Shown here: one piece after another, positions 26,643 through 36,314 of the stretch
Layout of the letters: each line of letters starts with the position of its first letter
Position numbering within the stretch: the stretch's first letter is position 1
Source: Blautia sp. SC05B48
Lineage (GTDB): Bacteria > Bacillota > Clostridia > Lachnospirales > Lachnospiraceae
Reading direction: 5' to 3'
NCBI RefSeq assembly: GCF_005848555.1
Contig: NZ_CP040518.1
Location: 2,355,001-2,419,000 of the forward strand
Length of the DNA stretch: 64,000 nucleotides
Notes under the pieces: generated by a model
Told to the model about the DNA's origin: nothing
What the model saw: only the letters and a program-made list of their open reading frames with translations
Databases searched by the model: none
Made by a program: the position numbers and the translations under genes

Positions 26643-29201
26643 ATGACAGGACTTACGAACGAAGAAGTTCAGGAAAGAATTGCGCAGGGCCAGGTAAATA
26701 ATAACGAAAACCCCAACACCAGGACATATAAGCAGATCATTCTGGAGAATACGTTGACATTCTTCAATTTTCTGAACCTGGTGCTGCTGGTTCTCGTACT
26801 GCTGGTTGGTTCCTACAAAAACTCCATGTTTGTAGGAATCATTTTTATTAATACCGTGATCGGGATCATTCAGGAGGTCCGTGCTAAGAAGACGATTGAC
26901 AAGCTGGCCATCCTGACAGAATCCAAGACGGTTGTTCTGCGTGAAGGAAAAAAATGGAAAATTTCTACAGAGAAGCTGGTTGTCGATGATCTGATATTTC
27001 TGAAGGCCGGAGAACAGGTTCCGGCAGATGCGAAGATCCTGGAGGGAAGCCTTGAGGTCAATGAATCCCTGCTTACCGGTGAGGCAGACAATCTTCCGAA
27101 GAATCCGGGAGATGAGCTTTTTTCTGGAAGTTTTGTGACGGCGGGACAGGCCTGCTGCCAGATCATCCATGTGGGAAGTGACAACTATGCGTCAAGGATC
27201 ACCAGCGAGGCCAAGGAATTCAAACGCCATAGTTCAGAGCTTAGAAATTCCCTGAATGCCATTCTGAAGGTGATCAGTATCATTATCGTACCAATGGGTG
27301 CGCTGCTTTTTTATAAACAGTATTATTTTGTGGGAGACAATATCCGGGATTCTGTTGTCAATATGGTTGCAGCGGTCCTGGGAATGATCCCGGAGGGGCT
27401 GGTCCTTCTTACCAGTGTGGCACTGACTCTGGGTGCGCTGAAGCTGGCCCAGAAGAAGACGCTGGTGCAGGAGCTGTACTGTATAGAAACTCTTGCACGC
27501 GTGGATACGCTCTGCCTGGATAAGACAGGAACTATCACAGAGGGTACCATGTGTGTGGAGGCGGTGGAGAGCTATCCGCCGGTGTATGATGAGATTTCAG
27601 AGAAAATATCCGGGAAAGATCCTGAATCCGGCGAAGGTGACGGCAATGGAACTGAGAGTTCTGCGACTTCTGCAGTTTCAGCAACAGATGCGATCGCAAA
27701 GGAGGATGGAAGCGCGAATCTCGTATTACAGGAAAAGTCAGAAGCTGACCCGGAGAAACATAGTCAGGAAGATCCGAAGAAGATCCGGGAGATCGAGCAT
27801 ATCATGGGAAATCTGCTTTCTGTGCTGAAGGATCAGAATGCCACTGCCGATGCACTCAGGGCAAGATTTAAAGTATCTCAGGATATGGAGCTGGATCATG
27901 TGATCCCGTTTTCTTCTGACAGGAAGTACAGCGGAGCTGCATTTACAGATACAGGTACTTATCTGATGGGGGCAGCGCAGTTTCTTTTTCCGGAAGGGAA
28001 CCCGGAGTTGATGGAGTATTGTGGCAGATTTGCAGAGGAAGGTCTTCGTGTGCTGGTTCTTGCCCATAGTGTAAATGTGAGTGAGGGAGCGGAGCTTCCG
28101 GAGGGACTGGAACCTGTCGGACTTTTGCTTATTACCGATGTGATCCGTGCAGAGGCACCGGATACACTGGCATATTTCGAAAGTCAGGGTGTTGATCTGA
28201 AAGTGATCTCCGGTGATGATCCGGTGACGGTTTCTGCAATTGCCAGACGTGCAGGCCTTAAAAATGCAGAGCATTATATAGATGCGACAACGATCACAAC
28301 CCAGGAACAGATGGACGAGGCAGTTGCAGAATATAGTGTGTTCGGACGTGTAACACCTCAGCAGAAGCAGGCAATGGTGAAGTCTTTACAGGCTCAGAAG
28401 CATACGGTTGCCATGACCGGTGATGGTGTCAATGATGTTCTGGCGCTTAAAGAGGCGGACTGCAGTATTGCCATGGCTGAGGGCAGTGATGCTGCCAAGA
28501 ATATTGCCAATGTGGTATTGCTGGATTCTAATTTTGCAGCAATGCCGGAAATAGTGAATCAGGGACGCCGGGTTGTAAATAATATCCGTACTGCGGCATC
28601 TATGTTTCTGATCAAAACGATTTTTTCCGTGCTGTTGTCACTGATCACGATCTTCTTCGGGGATTCTTATCCCTTTGAGCCGATCCAAATGTCTTTGATC
28701 AGTGCCTGTGCTGTTGGTATTCCTACGTTCCTTCTGGCACAGGAGAATAATTATGAGAAGATCGACCATACATTTTTGCGTCATGTGTTTATGAATGCAT
28801 TTCCGGCTGCTGTGACCATCACGGGCTGTGTGTTCAGTGTGATGCTGGTATGCCAGAATGTATACCATTCCAATGCCATGCTGAATACAGCCTGTGTGCT
28901 TGTAACAGGATGGAATTATATGGCGGCACTTAAGACGGTTTATGCGCCTTTGAATACCTATCGAAAGGTGATCATTTACAGTATGCAGGTGATCTTTTTC
29001 GGTGCGGCGGTGGTTCTGCAGAATCTTCTGACACTGGGATCTCTGGAATTCGGAATGATCATTCTGGTGTTCCTTTTGATGACATTTTCTCCGATCCTGA
29101 TCGATGTGATCACGGCCTGGCTCAGAAATATTTACAGTCGTTCGCTGGATAGTGGGGAACAGGGGAAATTTGCCGCATTTATTGATAAGCTGAGAAAATA
29201 A
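26643..29201 (+). CDS. Cation-transporting P-type ATPase
   Basis: 852-residue E1-E2 ATPase. The actuator motif is LLTGEADN (TGEA in place of TGES, about residue 145), the phosphorylated Asp is D293 in LDKTGT, and the hinge TGDGVNDVLALKEAD is at about residue 600; ten TM segments are expected. This short form without a metal-binding N-terminus resembles the Gram-positive Ca2+/Mn2+ exporter group (CaxP/MgtA-like), but the ion is not certain. Odd: the N-domain contains a low-complexity acidic insertion, about residues 315-380 (27585-27785), rich in S, A, E, D and G. Confidence 0.85.
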   Translation: MTGLTNEEVQERIAQGQVNNNENPNTRTYKQIILENTLTFFNFLNLVLLVLVLLVGSYKNSMFVGIIFINTVIGIIQEVRAKKTIDKLAILTESKTVVLREGKKWKISTEKLVVDDLIFLKAGEQVPADAKILEGSLEVNESLLTGEADNLPKNPGDELFSGSFVTAGQACCQIIHVGSDNYASRITSEAKEFKRHSSELRNSLNAILKVISIIIVPMGALLFYKQYYFVGDNIRDSVVNMVAAVLGMIPEGLVLLTSVALTLGALKLAQKKTLVQELYCIETLARVDTLCLDKTGTITEGTMCVEAVESYPPVYDEISEKISGKDPESGEGDGNGTESSATSAVSATDAIAKEDGSANLVLQEKSEADPEKHSQEDPKKIREIEHIMGNLLSVLKDQNATADALRARFKVSQDMELDHVIPFSSDRKYSGAAFTDTGTYLMGAAQFLFPEGNPELMEYCGRFAEEGLRVLVLAHSVNVSEGAELPEGLEPVGLLLITDVIRAEAPDTLAYFESQGVDLKVISGDDPVTVSAIARRAGLKNAEHYIDATTITTQEQMDEAVAEYSVFGRVTPQQKQAMVKSLQAQKHTVAMTGDGVNDVLALKEADCSIAMAEGSDAAKNIANVVLLDSNFAAMPEIVNQGRRVVNNIRTAASMFLIKTIFSVLLSLITIFFGDSYPFEPIQMSLISACAVGIPTFLLAQENNYEKIDHTFLRHVFMNAFPAAVTITGCVFSVMLVCQNVYHSNAMLNTACVLVTGWNYMAALKTVYAPLNTYRKVIIYSMQVIFFGAAVVLQNLLTLGSLEFGMIILVFLLMTFSPILIDVITAWLRNIYSRSLDSGEQGKFAAFIDKLRK

Positions 29202-29214
29202 TAATATGAGAAAT

Positions 29215-29256
29215 AAAAAAGGACACTGCCCGTTGAAAATGGCAGTGTCCTTTTTT
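29215..29256 (+). terminator. Bidirectional terminator after the ATPase gene
   Basis: AAAAAAGGACACTGCC and GGCAGTGTCCTTTTTT are perfect complements with a ten-base loop, serving the ATPase and the convergent gene at 29339. Confidence 0.9.
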
Positions 29257-29338
29257 GGAGAGAATAAACTGTGGAGAAGTTATCCGGTGCAGATCTGTGT
29301 AGAGAATGCAGATTGTGGATATCCGCCTGACGAAGTTA

Positions 29339-31423
29339 TTATTTCGTGTGCATAAGCCAGATAAATCCGAAGGCCGGGATCTCTACAGCCTGTGCGTCTC
29401 TCTGAACTCCTGTGAGAAGATCTGTGTAAGTACCGTCCTGTTCGTTGATCCAGGCTACCTTATCCTGATCGCTGAAATTGTAGATGCAGATCAGCTTTTC
29501 TTCAGAAGTTTCTCTTACCAGGGCAAGGAGAGCCCTTTCCCATGTTTCCACCGTATGTGCAGGAACTTCAGGTGCAAATACCGGATGGCTGGCGCGGATG
29601 GATTCCAGCTGCTCAAGGCTGTTGAAAATGCGTCCCTGAATCGTTTCGGCATCGGCTCTGTTCCTGGCAAGTGCCCAGTTGAAACGTCCGTTGTGGAGCC
29701 AGCGGGGATCAGATGCTTTGGAAATGTCTGCTTTATAGGTGTAGTCATTCAGCTGTCCGACCTCGTCACCGCTTCGAAGTACCGGAATTCCGGGGAGGGA
29801 AAGAAGCAATGCATGAAGTGTTACGTCATAGCGGATTCCCCGGCTGACACCCTCCATATTTCCTTCATAATCAAAACGCTCAATTCCTGCAAGAGATGCG
29901 GTTGTTCCGCAGAGCTCAGATTCCTCGTTTTCCGGATTTACATAAATTTCACCCCGGGCAAAGGAATCAGGGAAAATACCTGCCAGGAATTCATTCAGAT
30001 AATCTCTGTGAGGTCCTTCTGTGATAAAGCTTCCTTTCAGGAAATCATAGTCTAGGTTCCAACGTACAGTGTTGCGGTTACGGAGGTAATTCTGGAATAC
30101 CGGTGCCTGCGGAAGGTCTGCAGCTCTGTCAATTCCCCGGCGGAGAAGGGCAGTGTCCTTTGTGGCAACGGTATGCCAGAGATCGGACATCAGCCGGGTG
30201 CTGTTTACAATGTGAAGTTCCGGCATATCGGAAGTTCCTCCGAATGCAGCAGCCTCTGCAGGTGGGCGGTCTGTTTCGCCAAGGAGAAGAATTCCGGGGC
30301 ATACGATCTCACACACCATTCTGGTCATACGTAGCAGAGAGTGAAGCTTCCAGAGATTTTCTTCCGGCATCATCGGAAGGACACCAAGGCTGAATACAGA
30401 AGCACCCTCATTTGCAAGTTCCAGGATCTGAAGAAGCATTGCATTGAAATAAGCCGGAGTCTGGAGCACACACGGCGCACCGGACTGTGGGTCATCCACA
30501 GAAAGACTTAACGGGATCTCAAGAGCCAGGCGGATACCTGCTTTCCTACAGTTAGCTGCAAGTGTGTACAGATTTTCGGAGGTTCCGATCTCCGGGATAA
30601 TGTAAAGGGAGCAATTGGAGGTTGCCTGGAAAAGATCTGTCAGGTACAGAGTGTCTGCTTTGCATTCGCTGATATAGTCCAGTTTATCAGATAGACCGGA
30701 AAGAGTATCTGCGAAGTCAGCAGGATTTACAGCCATTCCGGTGAAAGTAGTCTTACGGAACCAGTCAGGATCAGCAACGCAGGTCTGGTCAGCTTCCTTC
30801 ATGGAAAGAGAGCGCTCACGGTAAATCTCTTTCATCTTTTTTGTGAGGCTTGAGAATGTGCCGGCAACTTCCGGATGATCGCGGAACAGTTCACAGTAGA
30901 GCCATTTCAGATCATTGTAGTAGTGTTTCAGACGTTTCTCGTAGAGGGCATCGTAAGCTGTGTCCTCCTTGGAAGTTTCGACTTTCAGAGGCTCGGTCTT
31001 GGAAGTAGTAACTTTCGCCGGCTCAGTCTTGGAAGTCTCGACCTTGATCGGTTCGGTCTTGGAAGTCTCGACCTTGATCGGTTCGGTTTTGGAAGTCTCA
31101 ACCTTGATCGGTTCGGTCTTGGAAGTCTCGACCTTGATCGGTTCGGTTTTGGAAGTCTCAACCTTGATCGGTTCGGTCTTGGAAGTCTCAACCTTGATCG
31201 GCTCGGTCTTGGAAGTCTCGACCTTGATCGGTTCGGTTTTGGAGGTTTCGACTTTAAGCGTTTCCTTCTTTACGGTTTCAAGTTTTTTCACTTCGGCTTT
31301 AGCATTTTCAACAGATTTGGCAACACTGGAACTGGTGCCGGCAGCAGAGGTATTTTTTTTCAGCTGCTTTTCTTTTTTTGCCTGCATGGCAACTTTCTTT
31401 TTCTGGAGTCTTTTTGTTGACAT
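29339..31423 (-). CDS. Amylosucrase-like GH13 protein with lost catalytic residues and an N-terminal decapeptide repeat
   Basis: 694 residues. Residues 1-54 are basic, 55-152 are decapeptide repeats (VETSKTEPIK), and the rest follows the GH13 subfamily 4 (amylosucrase) fold: SFARG near residue 490, LLLSLPGIPVLRSGDEVGQL near 560, DPRWLHNGRFNW near 590. Of the catalytic triad, only the Glu in LLLGETDRPP (about residue 382) is seen. The nucleophile block, normally RLDA, reads SLGV (about 346), and the HDD block reads RNT in YLRNRNTVRW. The first GH13 motif DxxxNH is also absent. I infer a non-hydrolytic carbohydrate-binding or scaffold protein; its function is unknown. GAGGAAC precedes the ATG on the minus strand. 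Confidence 0.75.
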   Translation of the reverse strand: MSTKRLQKKKVAMQAKKEKQLKKNTSAAGTSSSVAKSVENAKAEVKKLETVKKETLKVETSKTEPIKVETSKTEPIKVETSKTEPIKVETSKTEPIKVETSKTEPIKVETSKTEPIKVETSKTEPIKVETSKTEPAKVTTSKTEPLKVETSKEDTAYDALYEKRLKHYYNDLKWLYCELFRDHPEVAGTFSSLTKKMKEIYRERSLSMKEADQTCVADPDWFRKTTFTGMAVNPADFADTLSGLSDKLDYISECKADTLYLTDLFQATSNCSLYIIPEIGTSENLYTLAANCRKAGIRLALEIPLSLSVDDPQSGAPCVLQTPAYFNAMLLQILELANEGASVFSLGVLPMMPEENLWKLHSLLRMTRMVCEIVCPGILLLGETDRPPAEAAAFGGTSDMPELHIVNSTRLMSDLWHTVATKDTALLRRGIDRAADLPQAPVFQNYLRNRNTVRWNLDYDFLKGSFITEGPHRDYLNEFLAGIFPDSFARGEIYVNPENEESELCGTTASLAGIERFDYEGNMEGVSRGIRYDVTLHALLLSLPGIPVLRSGDEVGQLNDYTYKADISKASDPRWLHNGRFNWALARNRADAETIQGRIFNSLEQLESIRASHPVFAPEVPAHTVETWERALLALVRETSEEKLICIYNFSDQDKVAWINEQDGTYTDLLTGVQRDAQAVEIPAFGFIWLMHTK
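30969..31258 (-). repeat. 30-bp tandem repeats encoding a decapeptide
   Basis: About 9.7 head-to-tail 30-base units inside the GH13-like gene. Seven encode VETSKTEPIK, followed in the protein by VETSKTEPAK, VTTSKTEPLK and a partial VETSKEDT. Synonymous variants alternate (GGTTC/GGCTC, CTCG/CTCA), which suggests expansion by slippage with later drift and probable length variation between strains. Confidence 0.95.
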
Positions 31424-31498
31424 ATAGAGTTCCTCCTTAGATAAAATGATATTTTCGGTATAAAAATGTAAACTCTCTCACCGGAGAGAGAAACAGAG

Positions 31499-32317
31499 CT
31501 ACAGCTTATGAAAAACAGGACGGCGGTTTTTAAATACAGTATAATAGGAAAAACCACATTCACGGAGAACATCAGCCGCCTTGTCAAAAGCATAGCCGAT
31601 CTTATCCGGAGTATGGGCATCTGCACCGATGGTGATGATCTCACCGCCAAGCTCACGGTAACGTCGGATAATATTGACACATGGATTCGGTTCACCAAGC
31701 CCGTAGTGATAACCGCCTGTGTTCAGCTCGATTCCCACATTTTTGCGGATCAATGTCCGCAGGATCTCGTCCAGGATCTCCTTATATCTTCCATAAGAAT
31801 ACTGACGGTTCTGATTTGGACCATAACGTACTACATAGTCGATATGTCCGTACACATCCATCTCGTCAAAAGCAGCGATATTTTCTAGGATGGATTCAAA
31901 ATATTCCATGTAGCATGCGGATTCCTTACGGCCCTCAAAATAAGAAGGATAATAAGGATCGTATCCGTGCACCACATGGGAGGAACCAATAACGAAATCA
32001 AAGGGAACTTCTTTCAGAAGATCGGAAAAAGATTCTGCAAGCTGAGGCTGAAGTCCAAGCTCGATCCCGAAGTTAACCTGGATCTGGTCTTTAAAAGCAT
32101 CCGCAAGACTCTCAAGTTTCTGGCGGTATACAGGGATGTTCAGGGAAAAATCAAGATTTTCCGGAGTATCGGGATAATCCGGATCAAAATGTTCAGTAAA
32201 ACAGATTCCCGTGAGACACTGGTCTGCGGCAGTCTGGATCATTTCTTCCATCGGTGTATCGGAATCTGCGGAAAAAGAGGAGTGCATATGGCAGTCCCAT
32301 AAAATTTTCTGGTCCAT
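31499..32317 (-). CDS. hisJ: Histidinol-phosphatase, PHP family (HisJ/HisK)
   Basis: Hydrolyses histidinol phosphate in histidine synthesis. 272 residues with the PHP metal-binding motifs DCHMHSSFSAD (about residue 8), CFTEHFD (about 39), IGSSHVVHG (about 111) and GADAHTPD (about 236). The ATG is preceded by ATGGAGG on the minus strand. Related PHP enzymes exist, but the motif set and the presence of hisHF elsewhere in the window fit HisJ. The AT-rich gap 32318-32621 upstream holds a TATAAT on the minus strand near 32460 and the gap promoter on the plus strand; I see no T-box. Confidence 0.88.
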   Translation of the reverse strand: MDQKILWDCHMHSSFSADSDTPMEEMIQTAADQCLTGICFTEHFDPDYPDTPENLDFSLNIPVYRQKLESLADAFKDQIQVNFGIELGLQPQLAESFSDLLKEVPFDFVIGSSHVVHGYDPYYPSYFEGRKESACYMEYFESILENIAAFDEMDVYGHIDYVVRYGPNQNRQYSYGRYKEILDEILRTLIRKNVGIELNTGGYHYGLGEPNPCVNIIRRYRELGGEIITIGADAHTPDKIGYAFDKAADVLRECGFSYYTVFKNRRPVFHKL

Positions 32318-32521
32318 TTTGTACCTCCATATTCAAGCCTTTATATTCTGTGACAATGATCGTATCTGCCTGTTATGAATCCGGGAAAGTCAAACTCCCA
32401 GCGGGAATATAGATATCCGTTTTGGGAATCAGCAGGACAGAACTTTCTATCAAAGAATTATAGCACATTTTTCAGAAATTTTCTTAATATTTATTTTAAT
32501 GTTCTTTTTTATAAATAGCTC

Positions 32522-32550
32522 TTGAATTTTTGTTTGGAATTAGGTACAAT
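32522..32550 (+). promoter_or_regulatory. gap promoter
   Basis: TTGAAT (32522-32527) and TACAAT (32545-32550) spaced by 17 bases, within very AT-rich DNA; leader of about 65 bases. Confidence 0.7.
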
Positions 32551-32621
32551 ATGAAACAGGTTGATGTTTCTTTAACAAAGGAACGATTTAATCACCATTC
32601 AATTCATAGGAGGAATTTATC

Positions 32622-33641
32622 ATGGCAGTAAAAGTTGCAATTAATGGTTTTGGACGTATCGGTCGTCTTGCATTCCGTCAGATGTTTGGAGCAGAGGGAT
32701 TCGAGGTTGTAGCAATCAATGACCTTACATCTCCTAAAATGCTTGCTCACTTATTAAAATATGATTCTACACAGGGAAGATATGCTCTTGCTGATACAGT
32801 TAAAGCAGGAGAGGATTCCATCACAGTAGACGGAAAAGAGATCAAAATCTATGCTAAGGCTAACGCTGCAGAGCTTCCATGGGGAGAGATCGGTGTAGAC
32901 GTAGTTCTTGAGTGCACAGGTTTCTACACATCTAAAGATAAAGCTCAGGCTCATATCGATGCAGGTGCTAAGCACGTAGTTATTTCCGCTCCGGCTGGAA
33001 ACGACCTTAAGACAATCGTTTACAACGTAAACCATCAGGGTCTTACAAACGAGGACAAGATCATCTCCGCAGCTTCCTGTACAACAAACTGCCTTGCACC
33101 AATGGCTAAGGCTCTTAACGATCTTGCACCGATCAAATCCGGTATCATGTGCACAATCCACGCTTACACAGGCGATCAGATGACACTTGACGGACCGCAG
33201 AGAAAAGGCGATCTGAGAAGATCCCGTGCAGCTGCAGTTAATATCGTTCCGAACAGCACAGGTGCTGCTAAAGCTATCGGACTTGTTATCCCAGAGCTTA
33301 ACGGCAAACTTATCGGTTCTGCACAGCGTGTTCCTACCCCAACAGGTTCTACAACAATCCTTACAGCAGTAGTTGAAGGAAATGTTACAAAAGAGCAGAT
33401 CAACGCAGCTATGAAAGCAGCTTCTAACGAGTCCTTCGGATACAACGAGGATGAGATCGTATCCAGCGATATCGTTGGTATGAGATTTGGTTCCCTCTTC
33501 GATGCTACTCAGACAATGGTACTTCCACTTGAGAATGGCACAACAGAGGTTCAGGTAGTTTCCTGGTATGACAACGAGAACTCCTACACAAGCCAGATGG
33601 TTCGTACAATCAAGCACTTCGGAAGCCTTCTGAACGCTTAA
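32622..33641 (+). CDS. gap: Glyceraldehyde-3-phosphate dehydrogenase (type I)
   Basis: NAD-dependent glycolytic enzyme. 339 residues with the Rossmann motif [12 protein letters not shown], the catalytic cysteine in [12 protein letters not shown] (about residue 155), the catalytic histidine about 27 residues later ([10 protein letters not shown]) and the S-loop [26 protein letters not shown] lies upstream. Codon use is highly biased, as expected for an abundant enzyme. A terminator separates it from pgk. Confidence 0.98.
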   Translation: MAVKVAINGFGRIGRLAFRQMFGAEGFEVVAINDLTSPKMLAHLLKYDSTQGRYALADTVKAGEDSITVDGKEIKIYAKANAAELPWGEIGVDVVLECTGFYTSKDKAQAHIDAGAKHVVISAPAGNDLKTIVYNVNHQGLTNEDKIISAASCTTNCLAPMAKALNDLAPIKSGIMCTIHAYTGDQMTLDGPQRKGDLRRSRAAAVNIVPNSTGAAKAIGLVIPELNGKLIGSAQRVPTPTGSTTILTAVVEGNVTKEQINAAMKAASNESFGYNEDEIVSSDIVGMRFGSLFDATQTMVLPLENGTTEVQVVSWYDNENSYTSQMVRTIKHFGSLLNA

Positions 33642-33675
33642 TTTTCAGCGAACGAGTGTAGAAGAATAGACTCAG

Positions 33676-33712
33676 AAAGGGTCCGGTCTGAAGAGGACCG
33701 GGCCCTTTTTTT
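33676..33712 (+). terminator. Intrinsic terminator after gap
   Basis: AAAGGGTCCGGTC and GACCGGGCCCTTT form a long GC-rich stem followed by seven Ts. Confidence 0.88.
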
Positions 33713-33828
33713 CCAAAAGATCAAACAAAAGAATATCTGAGGAAATGACTGTTGACAGAGCGGACAACAATACCGCTCGCCCTTATTGATCTGCTTCCGG
33801 CAGAAATAAAAGTTAAGGAGATATAGAA

Positions 33829-35025
33829 ATGCTGAACAAAAAAAGTGTTGATGATATCAATGTAAAAGGACAGAGAGTACTTGTAAGATGTGACTTTAAC
33901 GTTCCGCTTCAGGATGGAAAGATCACAGACGAGAATCGTCTTGTGGCTGCTCTTCCTACAATCAAGAAACTGATCGCAGACGGCGGAAAGGTTATCCTCT
34001 GCTCCCACCTCGGAAAACCGAAGGGAGAGCCGAAACCGGAGCTTTCTCTTGCACCTGTAGCTGTTCGTCTTTCTGAGCTTCTTGGACAGGAAGTGAAATT
34101 TGCAGCAGATCCTGAGGTAGTAGGACCAAACGCAAAAGCTGCTGTTGCTGAGATGAAAGATGGCGATGTAATTCTTCTTGAGAATACACGTTACCGTGCA
34201 GAAGAGACAAAGAACGAAGATAAGTTCAGCGAAGACCTTGCTTCTCTTTGCGATGTATTCGTAAACGATGCATTCGGAACCGCTCACAGAGCTCACTGCT
34301 CCAACGTAGGTGTTACCAAATATGTTAAGACAGCAGTTGTAGGATATCTGATGCAGAAAGAGATCGATTTCCTCGGAAACGCTGTAAATAATCCAGAGAG
34401 ACCATTCGTTGCAATTCTTGGCGGTGCTAAGGTTTCCAGCAAGATCTCTGTAATCAACAACCTTCTTGATAAGGTAGATACACTGATCATCGGTGGTGGT
34501 ATGTCCTATACATTCTCCAAAGCTATGGGCGGACATATCGGAAAATCTCTCTGCGAGGATGACTATCTTCAGTATGCACTTGACATGATGAAGAAAGCAG
34601 AGGAGAAAGGCGTTAAGCTTCTTCTTCCTGTAGATAACAGAATCGGTGATGACTTCTCCAACGACTGCAACATCCAGATCGTTAAACGTGGTGAAATTCC
34701 GGACGGATGGGAAGGAATGGACATCGGAACAGAGACAGAGAAGATTTTTGCAGATGCTGTTAAAGATGCTAAGACAGTTGTATGGAACGGACCGATGGGA
34801 TGCTTCGAGATGCCGAACTTCGCACATGGTACAGAGGCAGTTGCCAAAGCTCTTGCAGAGACAGACGCAACAACGATCATCGGTGGCGGTGATTCCGCAG
34901 CAGCTGTAAATATCCTTGGATATGGCGACAAGATGACACACATCTCCACAGGTGGCGGTGCGTCTCTTGAGTTCCTTGAGGGAAAAGAGCTTCCGGGTGT
35001 AGCAGCAGCTAACGATAAAGACTGA
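33829..35025 (+). CDS. pgk: Phosphoglycerate kinase
   Basis: Transfers phosphate from 1,3-bisphosphoglycerate to ADP. 398 residues with [10 protein letters not shown] (about residue 20), [10 protein letters not shown] (about 63), [11 protein letters not shown] (about 112), [13 protein letters not shown] and the nucleotide-binding GGGDSAAAV near 355. AAGGAG precedes the ATG. 44 bases separate it from tpiA, so they are probably cotranscribed. Confidence 0.98.
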   Translation: MLNKKSVDDINVKGQRVLVRCDFNVPLQDGKITDENRLVAALPTIKKLIADGGKVILCSHLGKPKGEPKPELSLAPVAVRLSELLGQEVKFAADPEVVGPNAKAAVAEMKDGDVILLENTRYRAEETKNEDKFSEDLASLCDVFVNDAFGTAHRAHCSNVGVTKYVKTAVVGYLMQKEIDFLGNAVNNPERPFVAILGGAKVSSKISVINNLLDKVDTLIIGGGMSYTFSKAMGGHIGKSLCEDDYLQYALDMMKKAEEKGVKLLLPVDNRIGDDFSNDCNIQIVKRGEIPDGWEGMDIGTETEKIFADAVKDAKTVVWNGPMGCFEMPNFAHGTEAVAKALAETDATTIIGGGDSAAAVNILGYGDKMTHISTGGGASLEFLEGKELPGVAAANDKD

Positions 35026-35069
35026 TAAAAAATAAAGTGTTCCAAGAACACAAAAAAGGAGATAAAACC

Positions 35070-35819
35070 ATGGCAAGAAAGAAAATCATTGCTGGAAACT
35101 GGAAAATGAACATGACACCAAGCGAGGCTGTAAAGCTCGTTGAGACTTTAAAACCGCTTGTTGTTAACGACGAAGTTGACGTAGTATTCTGCGTACCGGC
35201 TATCGACATCATCCCTGTTGTTGAGGCAGCTAAAGGAACAAACATCCAGGTTGGTGCTGAGAACATGTACTTTGAGGAGAAAGGTGCTTACACAGGTGAG
35301 ATCGCTCCGGCTATGCTCGTAGATGCAGGCGTTAAGTATGTAGTACTTGGACATTCCGAGAGAAGAGAGTATTTCGGTGAGACAAACGAAGACGTTAACA
35401 AAAAAATGCTCAAAGCTTTCGAGCATGGCATCACACCGATCATGTGCTGCGGTGAGACACTTACTCAGAGAGAGCAGGGCGTGACTATGGACTTCATCCG
35501 TCAGCAGGTTAAGGTTGGATTCCAGGGTGTTACAGCTGATCAGGCTAAGACAGCAGTTATCGCTTACGAGCCGATCTGGGCTATCGGAACAGGTAAGACA
35601 GCTACAACAGAGCAGGCTCAGGAGGTTTGCGCTGATATCCGTAAATGCATCGCTGAGATCTATGATGATGCTACAGCAGCAGAGATCCGTATCCAGTACG
35701 GCGGATCTGTAAACGCTGCAACAGCTCCTGACTTATTCGCTCAGGCTGACATCGACGGCGGTCTTGTAGGCGGTGCTTCCCTGAAACCAGATTTCGGAAA
35801 GATCGTAAACTACAAATAA
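35070..35819 (+). CDS. tpiA: Triosephosphate isomerase
   Basis: Interconverts dihydroxyacetone phosphate and glyceraldehyde 3-phosphate. 249 residues: GNWKMNMT with the catalytic Lys, the catalytic His in [10 protein letters not shown] (about residue 96), the Glu in [15 protein letters not shown] (about 168) and GGSVNAATA. The start is the MARKKI ATG, with AAAGGAG upstream; an in-frame ATG eleven codons earlier lies over that site. Confidence 0.98.
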   Translation: MARKKIIAGNWKMNMTPSEAVKLVETLKPLVVNDEVDVVFCVPAIDIIPVVEAAKGTNIQVGAENMYFEEKGAYTGEIAPAMLVDAGVKYVVLGHSERREYFGETNEDVNKKMLKAFEHGITPIMCCGETLTQREQGVTMDFIRQQVKVGFQGVTADQAKTAVIAYEPIWAIGTGKTATTEQAQEVCADIRKCIAEIYDDATAAEIRIQYGGSVNAATAPDLFAQADIDGGLVGGASLKPDFGKIVNYK

Positions 35820-35828
35820 GATCCACTT

Positions 35829-35854
35829 AAAAAGGGGCTTCGGCCCCTTTTTTT
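35829..35854 (+). terminator. Intrinsic terminator after tpiA
   Basis: AAAAGGGGC-TTCG-GCCCCTTTT: a perfect stem closed by a stable UUCG-type tetraloop and followed by a T run. Confidence 0.92.
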
Positions 35855-35934
35855 ATATCTTCTTATAGAAAAAACCAGAAAAACTCTCCCTGACACGGAT
35901 AGCACAGCCAACAAAAAGCTGCATCTGATCACAG

Positions 35935-36213
35935 TCAGAGAGAGTTTTTCTTATCTTCAGAGTAAGGATTGTTTTTCACTGAAGCTTTTTCTGTATGTTC
36001 GTTCCTTTCGTCAGGCTCGGGAACATGTTCCACAATGTCCTCGATCTCGCAGTGGAGAATGGAACACAACCTGTCTATGGTATAAATTTCAACATTTTTA
36101 TTTTTTCGAAGTCTGTCCAGAAGTGAACGGGTGATCTGGTAATGTTCATAAAGATCATACTGAGTGATCCCACGCTCCTTCATCGTGACCCAAAATCTGT
36201 CATATTTTATCAT
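35935..36213 (-). CDS. Small XRE-family transcriptional regulator
   Basis: 92-residue Cro/CI-type protein: ITQYDLYEHYQITRSLLDRLRKNKNV is the helix-turn-helix, and IDRLCSILHCEIEDIVEHVPE is the usual end of the fold, followed by a polar tail. It is divergent from the small membrane protein gene at 36315, with an inverted repeat in between, which suggests that it controls itself and that gene. AAGGATATATAT lies upstream on the minus strand, a weak ribosome site. Confidence 0.85.
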   Translation of the reverse strand: MIKYDRFWVTMKERGITQYDLYEHYQITRSLLDRLRKNKNVEIYTIDRLCSILHCEIEDIVEHVPEPDERNEHTEKASVKNNPYSEDKKNSL

Positions 36214-36278
36214 ATATATATCCTGTCCGATTCATCCTTGAATTAATCTTATTATGAAGGTAAAATTGGAATCACAAC

Positions 36279-36298
36279 AGTGTCCTTATATCGACACT
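36279..36298. promoter_or_regulatory. Inverted repeat, possible operator
   Basis: AGTGTC-CTTATATC-GACACT is a perfect six-base inverted repeat in the short gap between the divergent XRE gene and the membrane-protein gene, directly before the AGAAAGGAG ribosome site of the latter. Confidence 0.5.
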
Positions 36299-36314
36299 AC
36301 AGAAAGGAGAAGCA

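Noticed and set aside
30969-31258. CRISPR-like array
   Set aside because: The regular 30-base units are contiguous without spacers and encode a peptide repeat in frame.
30875-31427. Plus-strand repetitive open frames opposite the decapeptide repeats
   Set aside because: A 30-base repeat (a multiple of three) without stops is open in several frames; only the minus-strand frame continues into a recognisable domain.
33721-35076. Minus-strand open frame of about 450 codons over pgk
   Set aside because: Antisense shadow of a highly codon-biased gene; no ribosome site and Cys/Ser-rich nonsense composition. Similar shadows over gap (32754-33617) and gpmI (39419-40963) are rejected for the same reason.
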